A stretch of 64,000 bases of DNA, taken from positions 62,001 to 126,000 of the forward strand of contig NZ_MBTG01000056.1 of NCBI RefSeq assembly GCF_002027705.1, given 5' to 3'. Origin of the DNA: Paenibacillus ferrarius (GTDB lineage Bacteria > Bacillota > Bacilli > Paenibacillales > NBRC-103111). The notes below the pieces were generated by a model, which saw only the letters and a list, made by a program, of their open reading frames with translations, made no database searches and had not been told where the DNA came from. How positions within the stretch are numbered: position 1 is the first letter of the stretch; every line of letters starts with the position of its first letter. Made by a program: the position numbers and the translations under genes. Positions 17,341-26,812 of this stretch are shown one piece after another.

Positions 17341-18438
17341 ATGGGTAAATCACGGTCCGCTCCTGACATTTGGATCATCATTCCAACCTTGTTGCTTCTG
17401 ACAATTGGTATTATTATGGTTTACAGTGCAAGCAGTGTGCTGGCATTTCGAGAGTTCGGCGATTCTCTGTATTACTTGAAACGGCAATTAATTTTTGCTG
17501 TTTTGGGTGTTGTTGCCATGTTTTTTACGATGAATGTGGATTACTTAGTTTGGAAAAAGATTTCAAAAATCACTCTTTTTATCTGCTTTGGCATGCTCGT
17601 TATCGTTCTTATTCCCGGAGTGGGGGTTGTTCGAGGCGGGGCCAGAAGCTGGCTTGGGATCGGCGCCTTCGGTATTCAGCCTTCCGAGTTTATGAAGATC
17701 GGGATGATTCTGTATTTGTCCAAAATGCTCTCTGAGCAGCAGTCCAAAATCACCTTGTTCACGAAAGGCTTGCTGCCCCCGCTAGGGATTATGGGCTTGG
17801 CTTTTGGTCTTATCATGCTTCAGCCTGACTTGGGTACCGGCGCTGTGCTTGTCGGCGCATCCCTGTTGATCATTTTCACTTCCGGAGCGAGATTGCTTCA
17901 TCTCTCTTATCTAGGTATGATAGGGATTGCTGGTTTTATTGGTCTGGTCATTGCAGCTCCCTATCGCTTGAAACGTATTACGGCCTTCTTGGACCCTTGG
18001 CAGGATCCATTAGGCGCAGGTTATCAATCTATTCAATCCTTGTATGCGATTGGACCTGGCGGTCTAGTTGGACTTGGCTTAGGAATGAGCAGACAGAAGT
18101 ACAGCTATTTGCCAGAGCCGCAAACCGATTTTATTTTTTCTATTATTGCAGAAGAGCTTGGTTTTATTGGCGGAACGCTGGTTCTGCTGTTGTTTACGAT
18201 TCTCGTTTGGCGCGGGATGCGGGCAGCTATTACGGCCCCGGATACGTTTGCCAGCTTGATCGCCGTCGGGATTATCGGCATGGTTGCAGTTCAGGTTATT
18301 ATTAATATCGGTGTTGTTATCGGCATGTTTCCGGTAACCGGCATCACATTGCCATTCATAAGTGCAGGAGGGTCTTCCCTGACGCTAATGCTGACATCGG
18401 TCGGCATCCTGCTCAATATATCCCGCTATTCGAGGTGA
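17341..18438 (+). CDS. spoVE: SEDS-family glycosyltransferase SpoVE (FtsW/RodA family)
   Basis: SEDS proteins polymerise glycan strands from lipid II. SpoVE does this for the spore cortex with SpoVD. The 365-aa polytopic product has MVYSASS near residue 26, IQPSEFMKIGMI near 118, PDLGTG near 162, YQSIQSLYAIGPGG near 228 and the C-terminal GGSSLTLML, closely following B. subtilis SpoVE. ATG 17341 is preferred over GTG 17332, which lies inside the AAAGAGGTG ribosome binding site. No separate ftsW is in the window, so a vegetative FtsW function cannot be excluded. Confidence 0.9.
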   Translation: MGKSRSAPDIWIIIPTLLLLTIGIIMVYSASSVLAFREFGDSLYYLKRQLIFAVLGVVAMFFTMNVDYLVWKKISKITLFICFGMLVIVLIPGVGVVRGGARSWLGIGAFGIQPSEFMKIGMILYLSKMLSEQQSKITLFTKGLLPPLGIMGLAFGLIMLQPDLGTGAVLVGASLLIIFTSGARLLHLSYLGMIGIAGFIGLVIAAPYRLKRITAFLDPWQDPLGAGYQSIQSLYAIGPGGLVGLGLGMSRQKYSYLPEPQTDFIFSIIAEELGFIGGTLVLLLFTILVWRGMRAAITAPDTFASLIAVGIIGMVAVQVIINIGVVIGMFPVTGITLPFISAGGSSLTLMLTSVGILLNISRYSR

Positions 18439-18445
18439 CACGGAA

Positions 18446-19516
18446 ATGAAAACAATTGTCTTCACCGGAGGTGGCTCCGCTGGACATGTGACCCCCAACA
18501 TTGCGCTCATGCATCGTCTTGAGCAGTTAGGTTGGGAAATTAAATATATCGGCTCTGCTACGGGCATCGAGAAAGACATCATAGAACGGGAAGGGGTATC
18601 CTTTTACCCCATCTCGTCTGGGAAGCTTCGGCGATATTTTGATCTTAAAAATTTCAAGGACCCTTTCAGAGTCATGAAAGGCGTGTATGAGTCTTATAGA
18701 TTGCTTCGTCGCTTGAAGCCCGCCATCGTCTTTTCGAAGGGCGGGTTCGTTTCCGTCCCGGTCGTTCTTGGCAGTCGGATGAATAAGGTGCCTGTGATCA
18801 TTCATGAGTCTGATATGACACCGGGACTTGCCAACAAAATTTCCATTCCTTTTGCAACCAAAGTATGTGTGACGTTTCCAGAGTCCCTTCAGCATGTACA
18901 GAAAGAAAAAGCGGTCTTAACCGGATTGCCGATTCGTGAACATATATTGAACGGAAAAGCGACTCGTGGCTACCAGCTTTGTGATTTTCACTCTCAGAAG
19001 CCTGTTATCCTGGTCATGGGCGGGAGCTTGGGCTCACAAATCATTAACCAAGCGGTACGCGGCAATTTGGATCGACTGCTGGCACAGTTTCAGATTGTGC
19101 ATCTTTGCGGAAAAGGGAACATCGCCTCCGAGTATGCTCATACACGGGGTTATAAACAATTTGAGTATTTGAACGAGGAACTGCCGGATGTCCTGGCGAT
19201 GACGGATCTGGTTATTTCCAGAGCGGGCGCTACGTCTATCTATGAGTTCCTGGTATTGGAAAAGCCGATGCTGCTCATTCCATTATCCTTGCAAGCAAGC
19301 CGAGGCGATCAGATCTTGAATGCAAAGTCTTTCCAGAAAGCCGGCTATGCCGATGTGCTTCAAGAAGAGGACTTAACTGCTGAGACGCTTGCTGCGCATG
19401 TGGAAGCTCTCTACGCCAATCGTTTGGCTTATCAGGAAGTCATGCAGTCTCGCAAAGTGAACGACGCCGTAGCATCCATCATTGCCTTGATTGAATCCCA
19501 CAGCCTTACGTCTTGA
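18446..19516 (+). CDS. murG: UDP-GlcNAc:undecaprenyl-PP-MurNAc-pentapeptide GlcNAc transferase MurG
   Basis: MurG converts lipid I to lipid II on the inner membrane face. The 356-aa GT28 protein has the N-terminal glycine loop TGGGSAGHVTPN, the conserved SKGGFVSVPV near residue 97, VMGGSLGSQ near 190, and the UDP-sugar region ISRAGATSIYEF near 252. It starts 7 nt after spoVE. Its order after spoVE is the same as in B. subtilis. Confidence 0.96.
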   Translation: MKTIVFTGGGSAGHVTPNIALMHRLEQLGWEIKYIGSATGIEKDIIEREGVSFYPISSGKLRRYFDLKNFKDPFRVMKGVYESYRLLRRLKPAIVFSKGGFVSVPVVLGSRMNKVPVIIHESDMTPGLANKISIPFATKVCVTFPESLQHVQKEKAVLTGLPIREHILNGKATRGYQLCDFHSQKPVILVMGGSLGSQIINQAVRGNLDRLLAQFQIVHLCGKGNIASEYAHTRGYKQFEYLNEELPDVLAMTDLVISRAGATSIYEFLVLEKPMLLIPLSLQASRGDQILNAKSFQKAGYADVLQEEDLTAETLAAHVEALYANRLAYQEVMQSRKVNDAVASIIALIESHSLTS

Positions 19517-19722
19517 TTTTGCTAAAGCGTATAGGCGATTGTCACACTCTATCCGATTTTACATAAACTACACTATAACCGTGACAGACACCTACGGGCT
19601 TGATACGGCGCCAAGCAAAGGAGACCGGCCATCTTCGTCTTGGTCCGTATGATTGAAATTATAGAGCTTGAAGCACAATTTCAAGATCTTTTCGCCCTAT
19701 GTTCTGTGAAGGAGGTTTTCCC

Positions 19723-20628
19723 ATGCAACAGTTAATATCCGACTTACAGGCAGCAAATATTGGCGAGATTCGAACGAATGAACGATTGGCTCCTTTTACA
19801 ACTTGGAGAATCGGAGGTCCGGCCGATTGTCTGATCCTCCCTCAAACGAAAGAGCAGGTTGCTGCGGTTATTCGTTTCTTGCATGAACGCGGCGTTCCGT
19901 GGACCGTTATCGGCCGTGGTTCCAATCTGCTTATCCGTGACAAAGGGATTAGAGGTGTCGTCATTAAACTGGGGTCTACACTCGAAACACTGCGTTTCGA
20001 TGGTGCGACCGTATACGCAGGTGGTTCCTATTCGTTCATTAAATTGTCCGTACTAGCCGCCAAAGAAGGTTTAACCGGACTGGAGTTTGCTTCTGGCATC
20101 CCCGGTTCTGTGGGAGGCGCCGTCTACATGAATGCAGGGGCTCACGGGTCCGATGTGTCACGCATACTCAAGCAGGCTGAAGTCATCCTGGACACAGGGG
20201 AATTGGTCACGATGCAAGCGGAGGATTTGCAGTATGCCTATCGACATTCCATTCTGCACACGCTGCCCGGCATTGTAACGGAAGCTGTCTTTGAATTACA
20301 GGTTGGAGATCGCAAAGAAATCGCCGGAGCCATGGCGGCTTACCGTGATCGGCGTCGACGCACGCAACCTGGCCACTTAGCTTGCGCAGGAAGCGTATTC
20401 CGCAACCCCGAAGGGGGATTCGCAGCTAAACTTATCGAAGAGGCAGGCTTGAAAGGCAAACGTGTCGGTGGAGCGGAAATCTCTACCTTGCACGCCAATT
20501 TCATTGTTAACACCGGAGATGCTGCAGCCGAGGACGTTCTCACTCTCATAAGCGAAGTCCAGCAGATCGTACTGCAAAAGTACGGAATCTCGCTGGTACC
20601 TGAAGTTTTGGTGATGGGTGAGAGGTAA
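19723..20628 (+). CDS. murB: UDP-N-acetylenolpyruvoylglucosamine reductase MurB
   Basis: MurB is a FAD- and NADPH-dependent enzyme that reduces enolpyruvyl-UDP-GlcNAc to UDP-MurNAc. The 301-aa product has the FAD-binding signature TTWRIGGPAD near residue 28, GRGSNLLIRD near 67, SGIPGSVGGAVYMNAGA near 126 and the catalytic CAGSVFRNP near 223. ATG 19723 lies 7 nt after AAGGAGG and is preferred over the ATG at 19699. The 206-nt spacer before it has no ORF or terminator that I can support. Confidence 0.95.
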   Translation: MQQLISDLQAANIGEIRTNERLAPFTTWRIGGPADCLILPQTKEQVAAVIRFLHERGVPWTVIGRGSNLLIRDKGIRGVVIKLGSTLETLRFDGATVYAGGSYSFIKLSVLAAKEGLTGLEFASGIPGSVGGAVYMNAGAHGSDVSRILKQAEVILDTGELVTMQAEDLQYAYRHSILHTLPGIVTEAVFELQVGDRKEIAGAMAAYRDRRRRTQPGHLACAGSVFRNPEGGFAAKLIEEAGLKGKRVGGAEISTLHANFIVNTGDAAAEDVLTLISEVQQIVLQKYGISLVPEVLVMGER

Positions 20629-20643
20629 ATCGGAGGTGGAACT

Positions 20644-21912
20644 TTGGAGAAGCTCGTTATCGAAGGTGGAAGACCTCTTACGGGAGCCATCCAGATACAC
20701 GGCGCGAAAAACGCCGCATTACCAATCTTAGCAGCCTGCATCCTGGCTAGCGGCACTCATACTCTGCATAATGTTCCTAATTTGCTCGATATCGACACCA
20801 TGCTGCGCATTCTATGTGCACTCGGTTGTCGTGCGGAGCAGCAGGGACATACCGTAACCATTACAACATCCACAGCTCATTCCTCACATATCCCGGAAGA
20901 ATTGATGGGGCAAATGCGTTCTTCCATCTTCCTCATGGGTCCGCTGCTCGCGAGATTCGGCAGTGTCACCGTGTATCAACCTGGTGGCTGCGCAATCGGC
21001 GAACGTAAAATCGATTTGCACCTGAAGGGTTTGCAGGCTCTTGGAGCCAACATTGAAGAATTCGCGAATAAAATTGTTTGTACAGCTGATTCGCTTCAAG
21101 GCAGTGAGATTGTGCTCGACTTCCCGAGCGTTGGTGCGACGGAAAATATTATGATGGCTGCTGTGCGAGCAGAAGGCATCACAACGATTTACAATGCAGC
21201 CCGTGAGCCGGAGATTCAGGACTTGCAAAATTTTCTGAATGCCATGGGCGCTGATATCATTGGAGCGGGTACGGATACGATTACGATCCGCGGAGTAGAG
21301 TCTTTGTCGCCTTGCACGTATGAAATTATACCTGATCGCATTGTGGCTGGTACCTTCCTGGTAGCAGCAGCTGCAACCAAAGGGAATATTACCCTCGAGA
21401 AGGTGAATCCGGCACATTTAACCTCAGTGATTCACGTCCTTAAGCGTGCAGGTGTTCAAATCATTACGGACGGTGATATAATACATGTAAGCTGCCCGAC
21501 AAGACCGAAGGCAGTCGAACGAATTGTAACGTCACCTCATCCTTCCTTCCCAACCGATCTTCAATCGCAAGTTATGGTGCTGCTGTCGTTAGCAGATGGA
21601 CTTAGCGTGATGAAAGAAACGATTTTCGAAGGCAGATTCAAGCACGTCGATGAATTGTCCCGAATGGGAGCAGATATCCGTGTAGATATGAGCTCAGCCT
21701 TTATCCGAGGCGTTCCAAGATTGTATGGAGCAACGGTTGAAGCGACTGATTTGCGTGCTGGCGCCGCACTTGTTATCGCCGGTCTGGCTGCGCATGGCAC
21801 AACGATCGTTGAGCAAATCCATCATATTGATAGAGGTTATGATAGGATTGAACATATGCTGTCCAGGTTAGGCGCTTCCGTTCATCGCCAAGCCCCCGTA
21901 CCGAGTGAGTAG
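20644..21912 (+). CDS. murA: UDP-N-acetylglucosamine 1-carboxyvinyltransferase MurA
   Basis: MurA carries out the first committed step of peptidoglycan synthesis, transferring enolpyruvate from PEP to UDP-GlcNAc. The 422-aa product has the catalytic cysteine in QPGGCAIGER at about residue 116, the substrate-binding GAKNAALP near 19, and PSFPTDLQSQ near 299. The Cys makes it fosfomycin-sensitive type. The start is TTG behind CGGAGGTGG. It lies 15 nt after murB. In B. subtilis murAA is elsewhere, so the placement before divIB is a lineage trait. Confidence 0.96.
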   Translation: MEKLVIEGGRPLTGAIQIHGAKNAALPILAACILASGTHTLHNVPNLLDIDTMLRILCALGCRAEQQGHTVTITTSTAHSSHIPEELMGQMRSSIFLMGPLLARFGSVTVYQPGGCAIGERKIDLHLKGLQALGANIEEFANKIVCTADSLQGSEIVLDFPSVGATENIMMAAVRAEGITTIYNAAREPEIQDLQNFLNAMGADIIGAGTDTITIRGVESLSPCTYEIIPDRIVAGTFLVAAAATKGNITLEKVNPAHLTSVIHVLKRAGVQIITDGDIIHVSCPTRPKAVERIVTSPHPSFPTDLQSQVMVLLSLADGLSVMKETIFEGRFKHVDELSRMGADIRVDMSSAFIRGVPRLYGATVEATDLRAGAALVIAGLAAHGTTIVEQIHHIDRGYDRIEHMLSRLGASVHRQAPVPSE

Positions 21913-22035
21913 AACATTGAATGACTTCCGCGGATCCCTTCCTGCTTACAGGTGGGGATACACGGCTTTCATTGAATCATCATACATAGATTTATTCTAG
22001 CAAACTTTATATGAAACTATTAGGTGGTGCCCATC

Positions 22036-22950
22036 TTGTCCGAAGACCGCAAAGTACCCGCTCTGCCTGCTGTACCTAAGCCACGTGCGCGTACCAATCG
22101 GAAGCTGCTTATTTTCTTGTTTATCTTTTTTGCGATCCTATTAGTTATTCTTTTTTTTCAATCATCACTGAGCCGTGTTAGCGCCATTGAGGTTCAGGGT
22201 AATGAACTAATGACATCCGAAGCCATTGGACAAGCTAGTCAAATAGCCGTAGGAGATCGATTCTTTGCCGTAAGCTCAGCCACGATTCAGCAGCGTATTG
22301 CTTCCATGCCAATGGTTAAATCGGCTGAGGTCAAAAAACATTTTCCAGGCATCATACGCATTGCCGTAGAAGAATTCCCCAAAGTAGCTTTCCAAATAGC
22401 GGCTGATGGCAAGAAACAGGCTGTTCTTGCTGATGGCGCTGTTGTTCAGCTTGCTGCCGGGAGCAGCATCCCTCTGGATATGCCTATTCTTACAGGATGG
22501 ACGGATGGTGATCCGAATAAAGCGGCGTTATGCAAGGTTTTGGGAGAGATTCCTGAAAGCGCACTATCGGATATTTCCGAAATTAAACCGGATCCATCCG
22601 AATCGTATCCTGATAAGATCAAGTTATACACAAGATCGCAGTTCGAGGTGTATACGACAATTGCCTATCTGCCTGAGAAAATTGACAACTTGCCTGCTTA
22701 TATTGCAAGCTTACAAGAGGACCACATTACGAGTGGTGTGATCAAAATGCTAGAAGTAGAGTATCACGCTCCTTTTGATCCAAATGAAGAGCCCAAAGGC
22801 GATAAGGATGCATCAGCCACTCAGAAGTCTGGGAACAGCAATTCGAGTCCAAGTCCTGATTCGAGCAAGGATGGAGGCAAGCCGACTCCAAAACCGACTC
22901 CAAAACCGACTGCCAAACCAACGCCAAAGGAAACAGTAAAGCCTTCTTGA
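22036..22950 (+). CDS. divIB: Cell division protein DivIB (FtsQ family)
   Basis: DivIB is a bitopic divisome protein that forms a complex with FtsL and DivIC and regulates septal PBPs. The product (304 aa from TTG 22036, with AGGTGG 7-12 nt upstream) has a proline/arginine-rich cytoplasmic segment, one transmembrane helix (LLIFLFIFFAILLVILFF), a POTRA domain (SAIEVQGNELMTSEAI) and the FtsQ beta domain. It ends with a low-complexity tail rich in Thr-Pro-Lys repeats. A GTG start at 22024 would overlap the ribosome binding site. The family is poorly conserved. Position between murA and ftsA supports it. Confidence 0.9.
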   Translation: MSEDRKVPALPAVPKPRARTNRKLLIFLFIFFAILLVILFFQSSLSRVSAIEVQGNELMTSEAIGQASQIAVGDRFFAVSSATIQQRIASMPMVKSAEVKKHFPGIIRIAVEEFPKVAFQIAADGKKQAVLADGAVVQLAAGSSIPLDMPILTGWTDGDPNKAALCKVLGEIPESALSDISEIKPDPSESYPDKIKLYTRSQFEVYTTIAYLPEKIDNLPAYIASLQEDHITSGVIKMLEVEYHAPFDPNEEPKGDKDASATQKSGNSNSSPSPDSSKDGGKPTPKPTPKPTAKPTPKETVKPS

Positions 22951-23223
22951 CAAAAAAACGCTTTAATGGACTACTCAATCATGAAAATTAATGTTAAAAT
23001 TAGATTTATGGTTAAATAGGCATCTCTCAACTCTTTATATGTTTACCAGAAAATTACTAGTCAAAATTAAGATCTATTTACAAGTGGTTGATTAATCAGG
23101 TTAAACATTTTTTTGAGCAAAAAATTGTAGAAAAAAGAGGGAATATGGCGTTTGTGTGGAATAAATACAGAAGATATTGTGAGGAAATCACATTAATACC
23201 AAAGTTATAGGAGGTGCCAGGGC
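22951..23223 (+). promoter_or_regulatory. AT-rich spacer upstream of ftsAZ
   Basis: The 273-nt stretch is much richer in A+T than its surroundings and contains no credible ORF. In B. subtilis the ftsAZ upstream region carries several promoters, including SigH-dependent ones. Here I could not identify a promoter with confidence. The ribosome binding site ATAGGAGGTG of ftsA ends it. Confidence 0.4.
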
Positions 23224-24471
23224 TTGAGCAACAATGACATCATTGTTAGTTTAGACATCGGTACATCCAAGGTTCGTGCTATTATTGGGGAAGTTGTTAA
23301 CGGAACCATTAATATAATAGGAGTGGGATCTGCCGAGTCAGAGGGTATTCGTAAGGGCGCCATCGTGGACATTGATCAAACTGTGAATTCTATTCGCAGT
23401 GCTGTGGATCATGCTGAACGAATGGTTGGCGTACAAATATCTGAGGTTTATGTTGGAATTTCAGGAAATCATATTGCTCTTCAATCCAGTCATGGTGTTG
23501 TCGCTGTTTCTAATGAAGACCGAGAGATCGGTGAAGAGGATATTGATCGTGTTATTCAGGCGGCAAGAGTCATTGCATTACCTCCTGAGCGTGAAATTAT
23601 TGGAGTCGTACCCAAACAATATTTGGTTGATGGACAAGAAGGAATTAACGATCCTCGCGGGATGATTGGCGTTCGATTAGAAGTTGAAGCGACCATCATT
23701 ACGGGCGCGAAGACCGGGATACATAATTTAATCCGTGTTGTGGAGAAATCCGAACTCAAGGTTGCTGGAGTTATTCTAATGTCACTGGCCTCTGGACAGT
23801 TAGCTCTATCCAAGGATGAGAAAGCGGTTGGCACAGTGCTTGTTGATATTGGAGCAGGAGCGGCTACAATCGCTATTTTTGAACTAGGCAATTTGTTGGC
23901 AACATCGACAATTCAAATTGGCGGCGAGTACATCAGCAATGATATCTCGATTGGCCTCCGTACTCAGCTCGAAATCGCAGAGAAAATAAAGCTGAAATAC
24001 GGCTGTGCATCCGTCGATGATTCAGCGCCTGATCAAGTGTTTAAAGTGACCCGCATGGGAAGCAATGTGGAAAAAGAATTTTCACAAGTGGACCTTGCGA
24101 ATATCATTGAACCCCGCGTCGAAGAAATTTTCCAGATGATTCGTGCAGAAGTGCATCGATTGGGTTATGGCGATTTAGCCGGCGGTTATGTGCTTACTGG
24201 CGGAACTGTCTGTATGCCGGGTATACTTGCTATTGCACAAGCTGAGCTCGCAACGTCAGTGCGTATTGCTGTTCCAGATTTCATTGGGGTGCGTGACCCT
24301 TCTTATACAAGTGGAGTTGGTATCATTCAATTCGTTTCCAAGTATATGAAAAACAGGAATTCTGGCTTTACCAAGAAAGTGGCTGCAAAAACGACTACAA
24401 AAAAATCCTCCGACAGCAATAAACCAGGTCTTATGGAACGAGTAAAGAACTTTTTTAGTGAATTTATATAG
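23224..24471 (+). CDS. ftsA: Cell division protein FtsA
   Basis: FtsA is an actin-like ATPase that tethers FtsZ to the membrane and helps assemble the divisome. The 415-aa product begins with the phosphate-1 motif VSLDIGTSKVRAIIGE, has VDIGAGAATIAIF near residue 206 (phosphate 2) and VLTGGTVCMPG near 323 (adenosine motif). It ends in a predicted amphipathic membrane-targeting helix (GLMERVKNFFSEFI). The start is TTG 6 nt after AGGAGGTG. FtsZ follows by 30 nt. Confidence 0.96.
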   Translation: MSNNDIIVSLDIGTSKVRAIIGEVVNGTINIIGVGSAESEGIRKGAIVDIDQTVNSIRSAVDHAERMVGVQISEVYVGISGNHIALQSSHGVVAVSNEDREIGEEDIDRVIQAARVIALPPEREIIGVVPKQYLVDGQEGINDPRGMIGVRLEVEATIITGAKTGIHNLIRVVEKSELKVAGVILMSLASGQLALSKDEKAVGTVLVDIGAGAATIAIFELGNLLATSTIQIGGEYISNDISIGLRTQLEIAEKIKLKYGCASVDDSAPDQVFKVTRMGSNVEKEFSQVDLANIIEPRVEEIFQMIRAEVHRLGYGDLAGGYVLTGGTVCMPGILAIAQAELATSVRIAVPDFIGVRDPSYTSGVGIIQFVSKYMKNRNSGFTKKVAAKTTTKKSSDSNKPGLMERVKNFFSEFI

Positions 24472-24501
24472 TGAACGCGAAGTTAGGGGGATATGACTCA
24501 G

Positions 24502-25623
24502 ATGTTTGAATTTGATATGGATTTAGATCAATTGGCTCAAATCAAAGTCATTGGTGTGGGTGGCGGCGGAAGCAATGCCGTTAATCGGATGATCGAGAAC
24601 GGTGTAAAGGGCGTTGAGTTTATTACGGTGAATACGGATGCTCAAGCTTTGCACTTAGCGAAATCCGTGCATAAATTGCAAATTGGGGATAAGCTTACGC
24701 GTGGTCTTGGCGCAGGTGCGAACCCTGAAGTAGGTAAGAAGGCGGCAGAAGAGTCAAGGGAGACAATTCTGAATACGCTTCGCGGTGCCGATATGGTATT
24801 CGTAACAGCAGGAATGGGCGGCGGTACAGGAACAGGAGCTGCTCCGGTTATTGCCGAAATCGCCAAGGAAGTAGGCGCTTTAACGGTTGGTGTTGTGACT
24901 CGTCCGTTTACGTTCGAAGGGCGCAAACGTTCTTTACAAGCAGAGCAGGGGATTGCTGCTCTGAAGGAAAAAGTAGATACATTGATTATTATTCCGAATG
25001 ATCGTCTCTTAGAGATTGTAGATAAGAAAACGCCAATGCTTGAAGCTTTCCGTGAAGCGGACAATGTTCTTCGTCAAGGTGTGCAAGGGATTTCAGACTT
25101 AATCGCGGTTCCTGGACTTATCAATTTGGATTTTGCAGATGTCAAAACGATCATGACCGAGCGCGGCTCAGCCCTTATGGGGATTGGTGTCGCAACGGGT
25201 GAGAATCGCGCAGCGGAAGCAGCCAAGAAAGCAATTTCCAGTCCTTTGCTGGAAACTTCCATTGAAGGCGCACGTGGTGTTCTGATGAATATCACAGGCG
25301 GTGTCAACCTTAGCTTGTACGAAGTCAACGAAGCAGCTGATATCGTAGCATCTGCATCCGATATCGAAGTGAATATGATCTTTGGAGCGGTTATTGACGA
25401 TAAGCTCAAAGACGAAATTCTGGTTACTGTTATCGCTACTGGTTTCGAGCACAAGGCTCCGCCTTCTCACGCTACAGTGAAACGTCCTGTGAGTGGACAA
25501 CCTGAAGCGCCAGCTTCGGATAACCGCTTGAATAACTTAAAACCATTTGGCGCTCAGCCATCCAATGACCAATTAGATATTCCGACGTTCCTGCGCAACC
25601 GCGGGCGGAATACCGACAAATAA
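24502..25623 (+). CDS. ftsZ: Cell division GTPase FtsZ
   Basis: FtsZ is the tubulin homologue that forms the Z-ring. The 373-aa product has the N-terminal GVGGGGSNAVNRM, the tubulin signature GGGTGTGAAPVIAEIAK near residue 108, the T7/GTPase-activating region, and the C-terminal peptide DIPTFLRNRGR that binds FtsA, SepF and ZapA-type partners. The ATG at 24502 gives the family N-terminus MFEFDMDLDQL. An ATG three codons upstream is only 2 nt from the GGGGG ribosome binding site. Confidence 0.97.
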   Translation: MFEFDMDLDQLAQIKVIGVGGGGSNAVNRMIENGVKGVEFITVNTDAQALHLAKSVHKLQIGDKLTRGLGAGANPEVGKKAAEESRETILNTLRGADMVFVTAGMGGGTGTGAAPVIAEIAKEVGALTVGVVTRPFTFEGRKRSLQAEQGIAALKEKVDTLIIIPNDRLLEIVDKKTPMLEAFREADNVLRQGVQGISDLIAVPGLINLDFADVKTIMTERGSALMGIGVATGENRAAEAAKKAISSPLLETSIEGARGVLMNITGGVNLSLYEVNEAADIVASASDIEVNMIFGAVIDDKLKDEILVTVIATGFEHKAPPSHATVKRPVSGQPEAPASDNRLNNLKPFGAQPSNDQLDIPTFLRNRGRNTDK

Positions 25624-25644
25624 TTACACGAACTGTGTAAAGAG

Positions 25645-25682
25645 ACCGAAGCCCTACATCATGTAGAGGCTTCGGTTTTTTT
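25645..25682 (+). terminator. Intrinsic terminator after ftsZ
   Basis: Long stem ACCGAAGCCCTACAT with ATGTAGAGGCTTCGGT (one mismatch or bulge), followed by seven T. It ends the dcw transcription unit. Confidence 0.93.
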
Positions 25683-25720
25683 GTGTTTCAGGACTTTTCT
25701 AGCGAATGCAGCACCGCGTC

Positions 25721-25788
25721 AACTGACAAAAAAAGTAATAGCCTACTAGCAAGTTTAGACAGACTTTGAAATTAGATTCCCCTATACT
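25721..25788 (+). promoter_or_regulatory. Probable Spo0A-dependent SigA promoter of spoIIGA-sigE
   Basis: TAGACA (25756-25761) and TATACT (25783-25788) are 21 nt apart, an unusually long spacing. The B. subtilis spoIIG promoter is known for a 22-nt spacing and needs Spo0A. A Spo0A-box-like sequence (reverse strand TTTGTCAG) lies at 25723-25730 upstream of the -35. The assignment is by analogy and not proven by the sequence. Confidence 0.5.
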
Positions 25789-25855
25789 GATTTAGAACCT
25801 TAAAGTTTCGTCAGGAAATTGGATAAAAAGCATCACTCATGGAGGTGAGGAAATT

Positions 25856-26779
25856 GTGGTCGTCTATGCGGATCTCATTTTCCTACTGAACTTTCTGATG
25901 GATGCGGCCATACTGATTGTTACGGCTAAAACACGGAAAATATCGTTCAAGTGGTGGAGAATCGTAGGTTCGTCGTTTTTGGGAGCTTCCTATGTCGTGA
26001 TCATGTTCCTGCCCGTGCCTCTTTTTTTATTTACATTTTCTGTGAAATGTATGTTCTGTATCGGTATGATTATGACTGCTTTCGGATTTGGTTCTCTACA
26101 AAATTTACTGAGAAACCTTGGAACGTTCCTCTTAGTGAATTTTGCCGTGGCCGGAGGGATGTTCGGCATTCATTATGTACTGGCATCCTCATCGGATGTG
26201 ATGAAGGGGATTGTATTTACACAATCAGGTGTAGCTTTATTTCAGTTGAATATGGGCGGTATTCTATTTGTCCTTGCTCTCTTGATTCCTTTGTTATGGT
26301 GGTTCAAAACGGTGTTTCAAAGCACGAAACAGCGTGAAGTGATGACGACTTTTTTAGCTGAGATTACGATTCATGTAGGTGATTATACAGCCTCGTGCAA
26401 AGGATTGATTGATACGGGGAATCAATTATATGATCCGCTGACGCGAACCCCGGTGATGGTCATGGAAGTGTCAGAGTGGGGCGATGTGTTTCCTGCCCAG
26501 TGGCTCGAACGGATTCGGTCAGCCGATGTAGACCAAATCATTAGCGGTTTGGGGGAAGAAGAGTTTGTGTGGCAGGATCGATTGCGTCTTGTTCCTTATC
26601 GAGGTGTGAATCGAAATACGCAATTCATGCTGGCGATTAAACCCGATAAGGTGGTGATTACCCATAATCAGACGCAAACGGAAGCAAGCAAGGTGCTTAT
26701 CGGGCTCGACGGAGGTAAGCTTTGCAGTGACGGCTCCTATCAAGCTATTATTCATCCGGCATTAATTTCCGCAGTATAG
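25856..26779 (+). CDS. spoIIGA: Sporulation sigma-E factor-processing peptidase SpoIIGA
   Basis: SpoIIGA is a membrane aspartic protease in the mother-cell side of the septum that cleaves the pro-sequence from SigE. The 307-aa product has five or so N-terminal hydrophobic segments (residues 1-150) and a C-terminal protease domain with the motif CKGLIDTGNQLYDP, catalytic Asp near residue 186. The start is GTG behind GGAGGTGAGG. Its substrate gene sigE follows, as in other spore formers. The 198-nt spacer between them is filled with a tandem repeat. Confidence 0.93.
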   Translation: MVVYADLIFLLNFLMDAAILIVTAKTRKISFKWWRIVGSSFLGASYVVIMFLPVPLFLFTFSVKCMFCIGMIMTAFGFGSLQNLLRNLGTFLLVNFAVAGGMFGIHYVLASSSDVMKGIVFTQSGVALFQLNMGGILFVLALLIPLLWWFKTVFQSTKQREVMTTFLAEITIHVGDYTASCKGLIDTGNQLYDPLTRTPVMVMEVSEWGDVFPAQWLERIRSADVDQIISGLGEEEFVWQDRLRLVPYRGVNRNTQFMLAIKPDKVVITHNQTQTEASKVLIGLDGGKLCSDGSYQAIIHPALISAV

Positions 26780-26812
26780 CGCTTTCAGAATGGATAGATG
26801 GGCTACCCAGTT

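Noticed and set aside
23100..23180. SigH promoter before ftsA (TGAGCAAAA and AGGGAAT)
   Set aside because: The spacing between the boxes is 15 nt, too long for SigH, and the -35 has mismatches.
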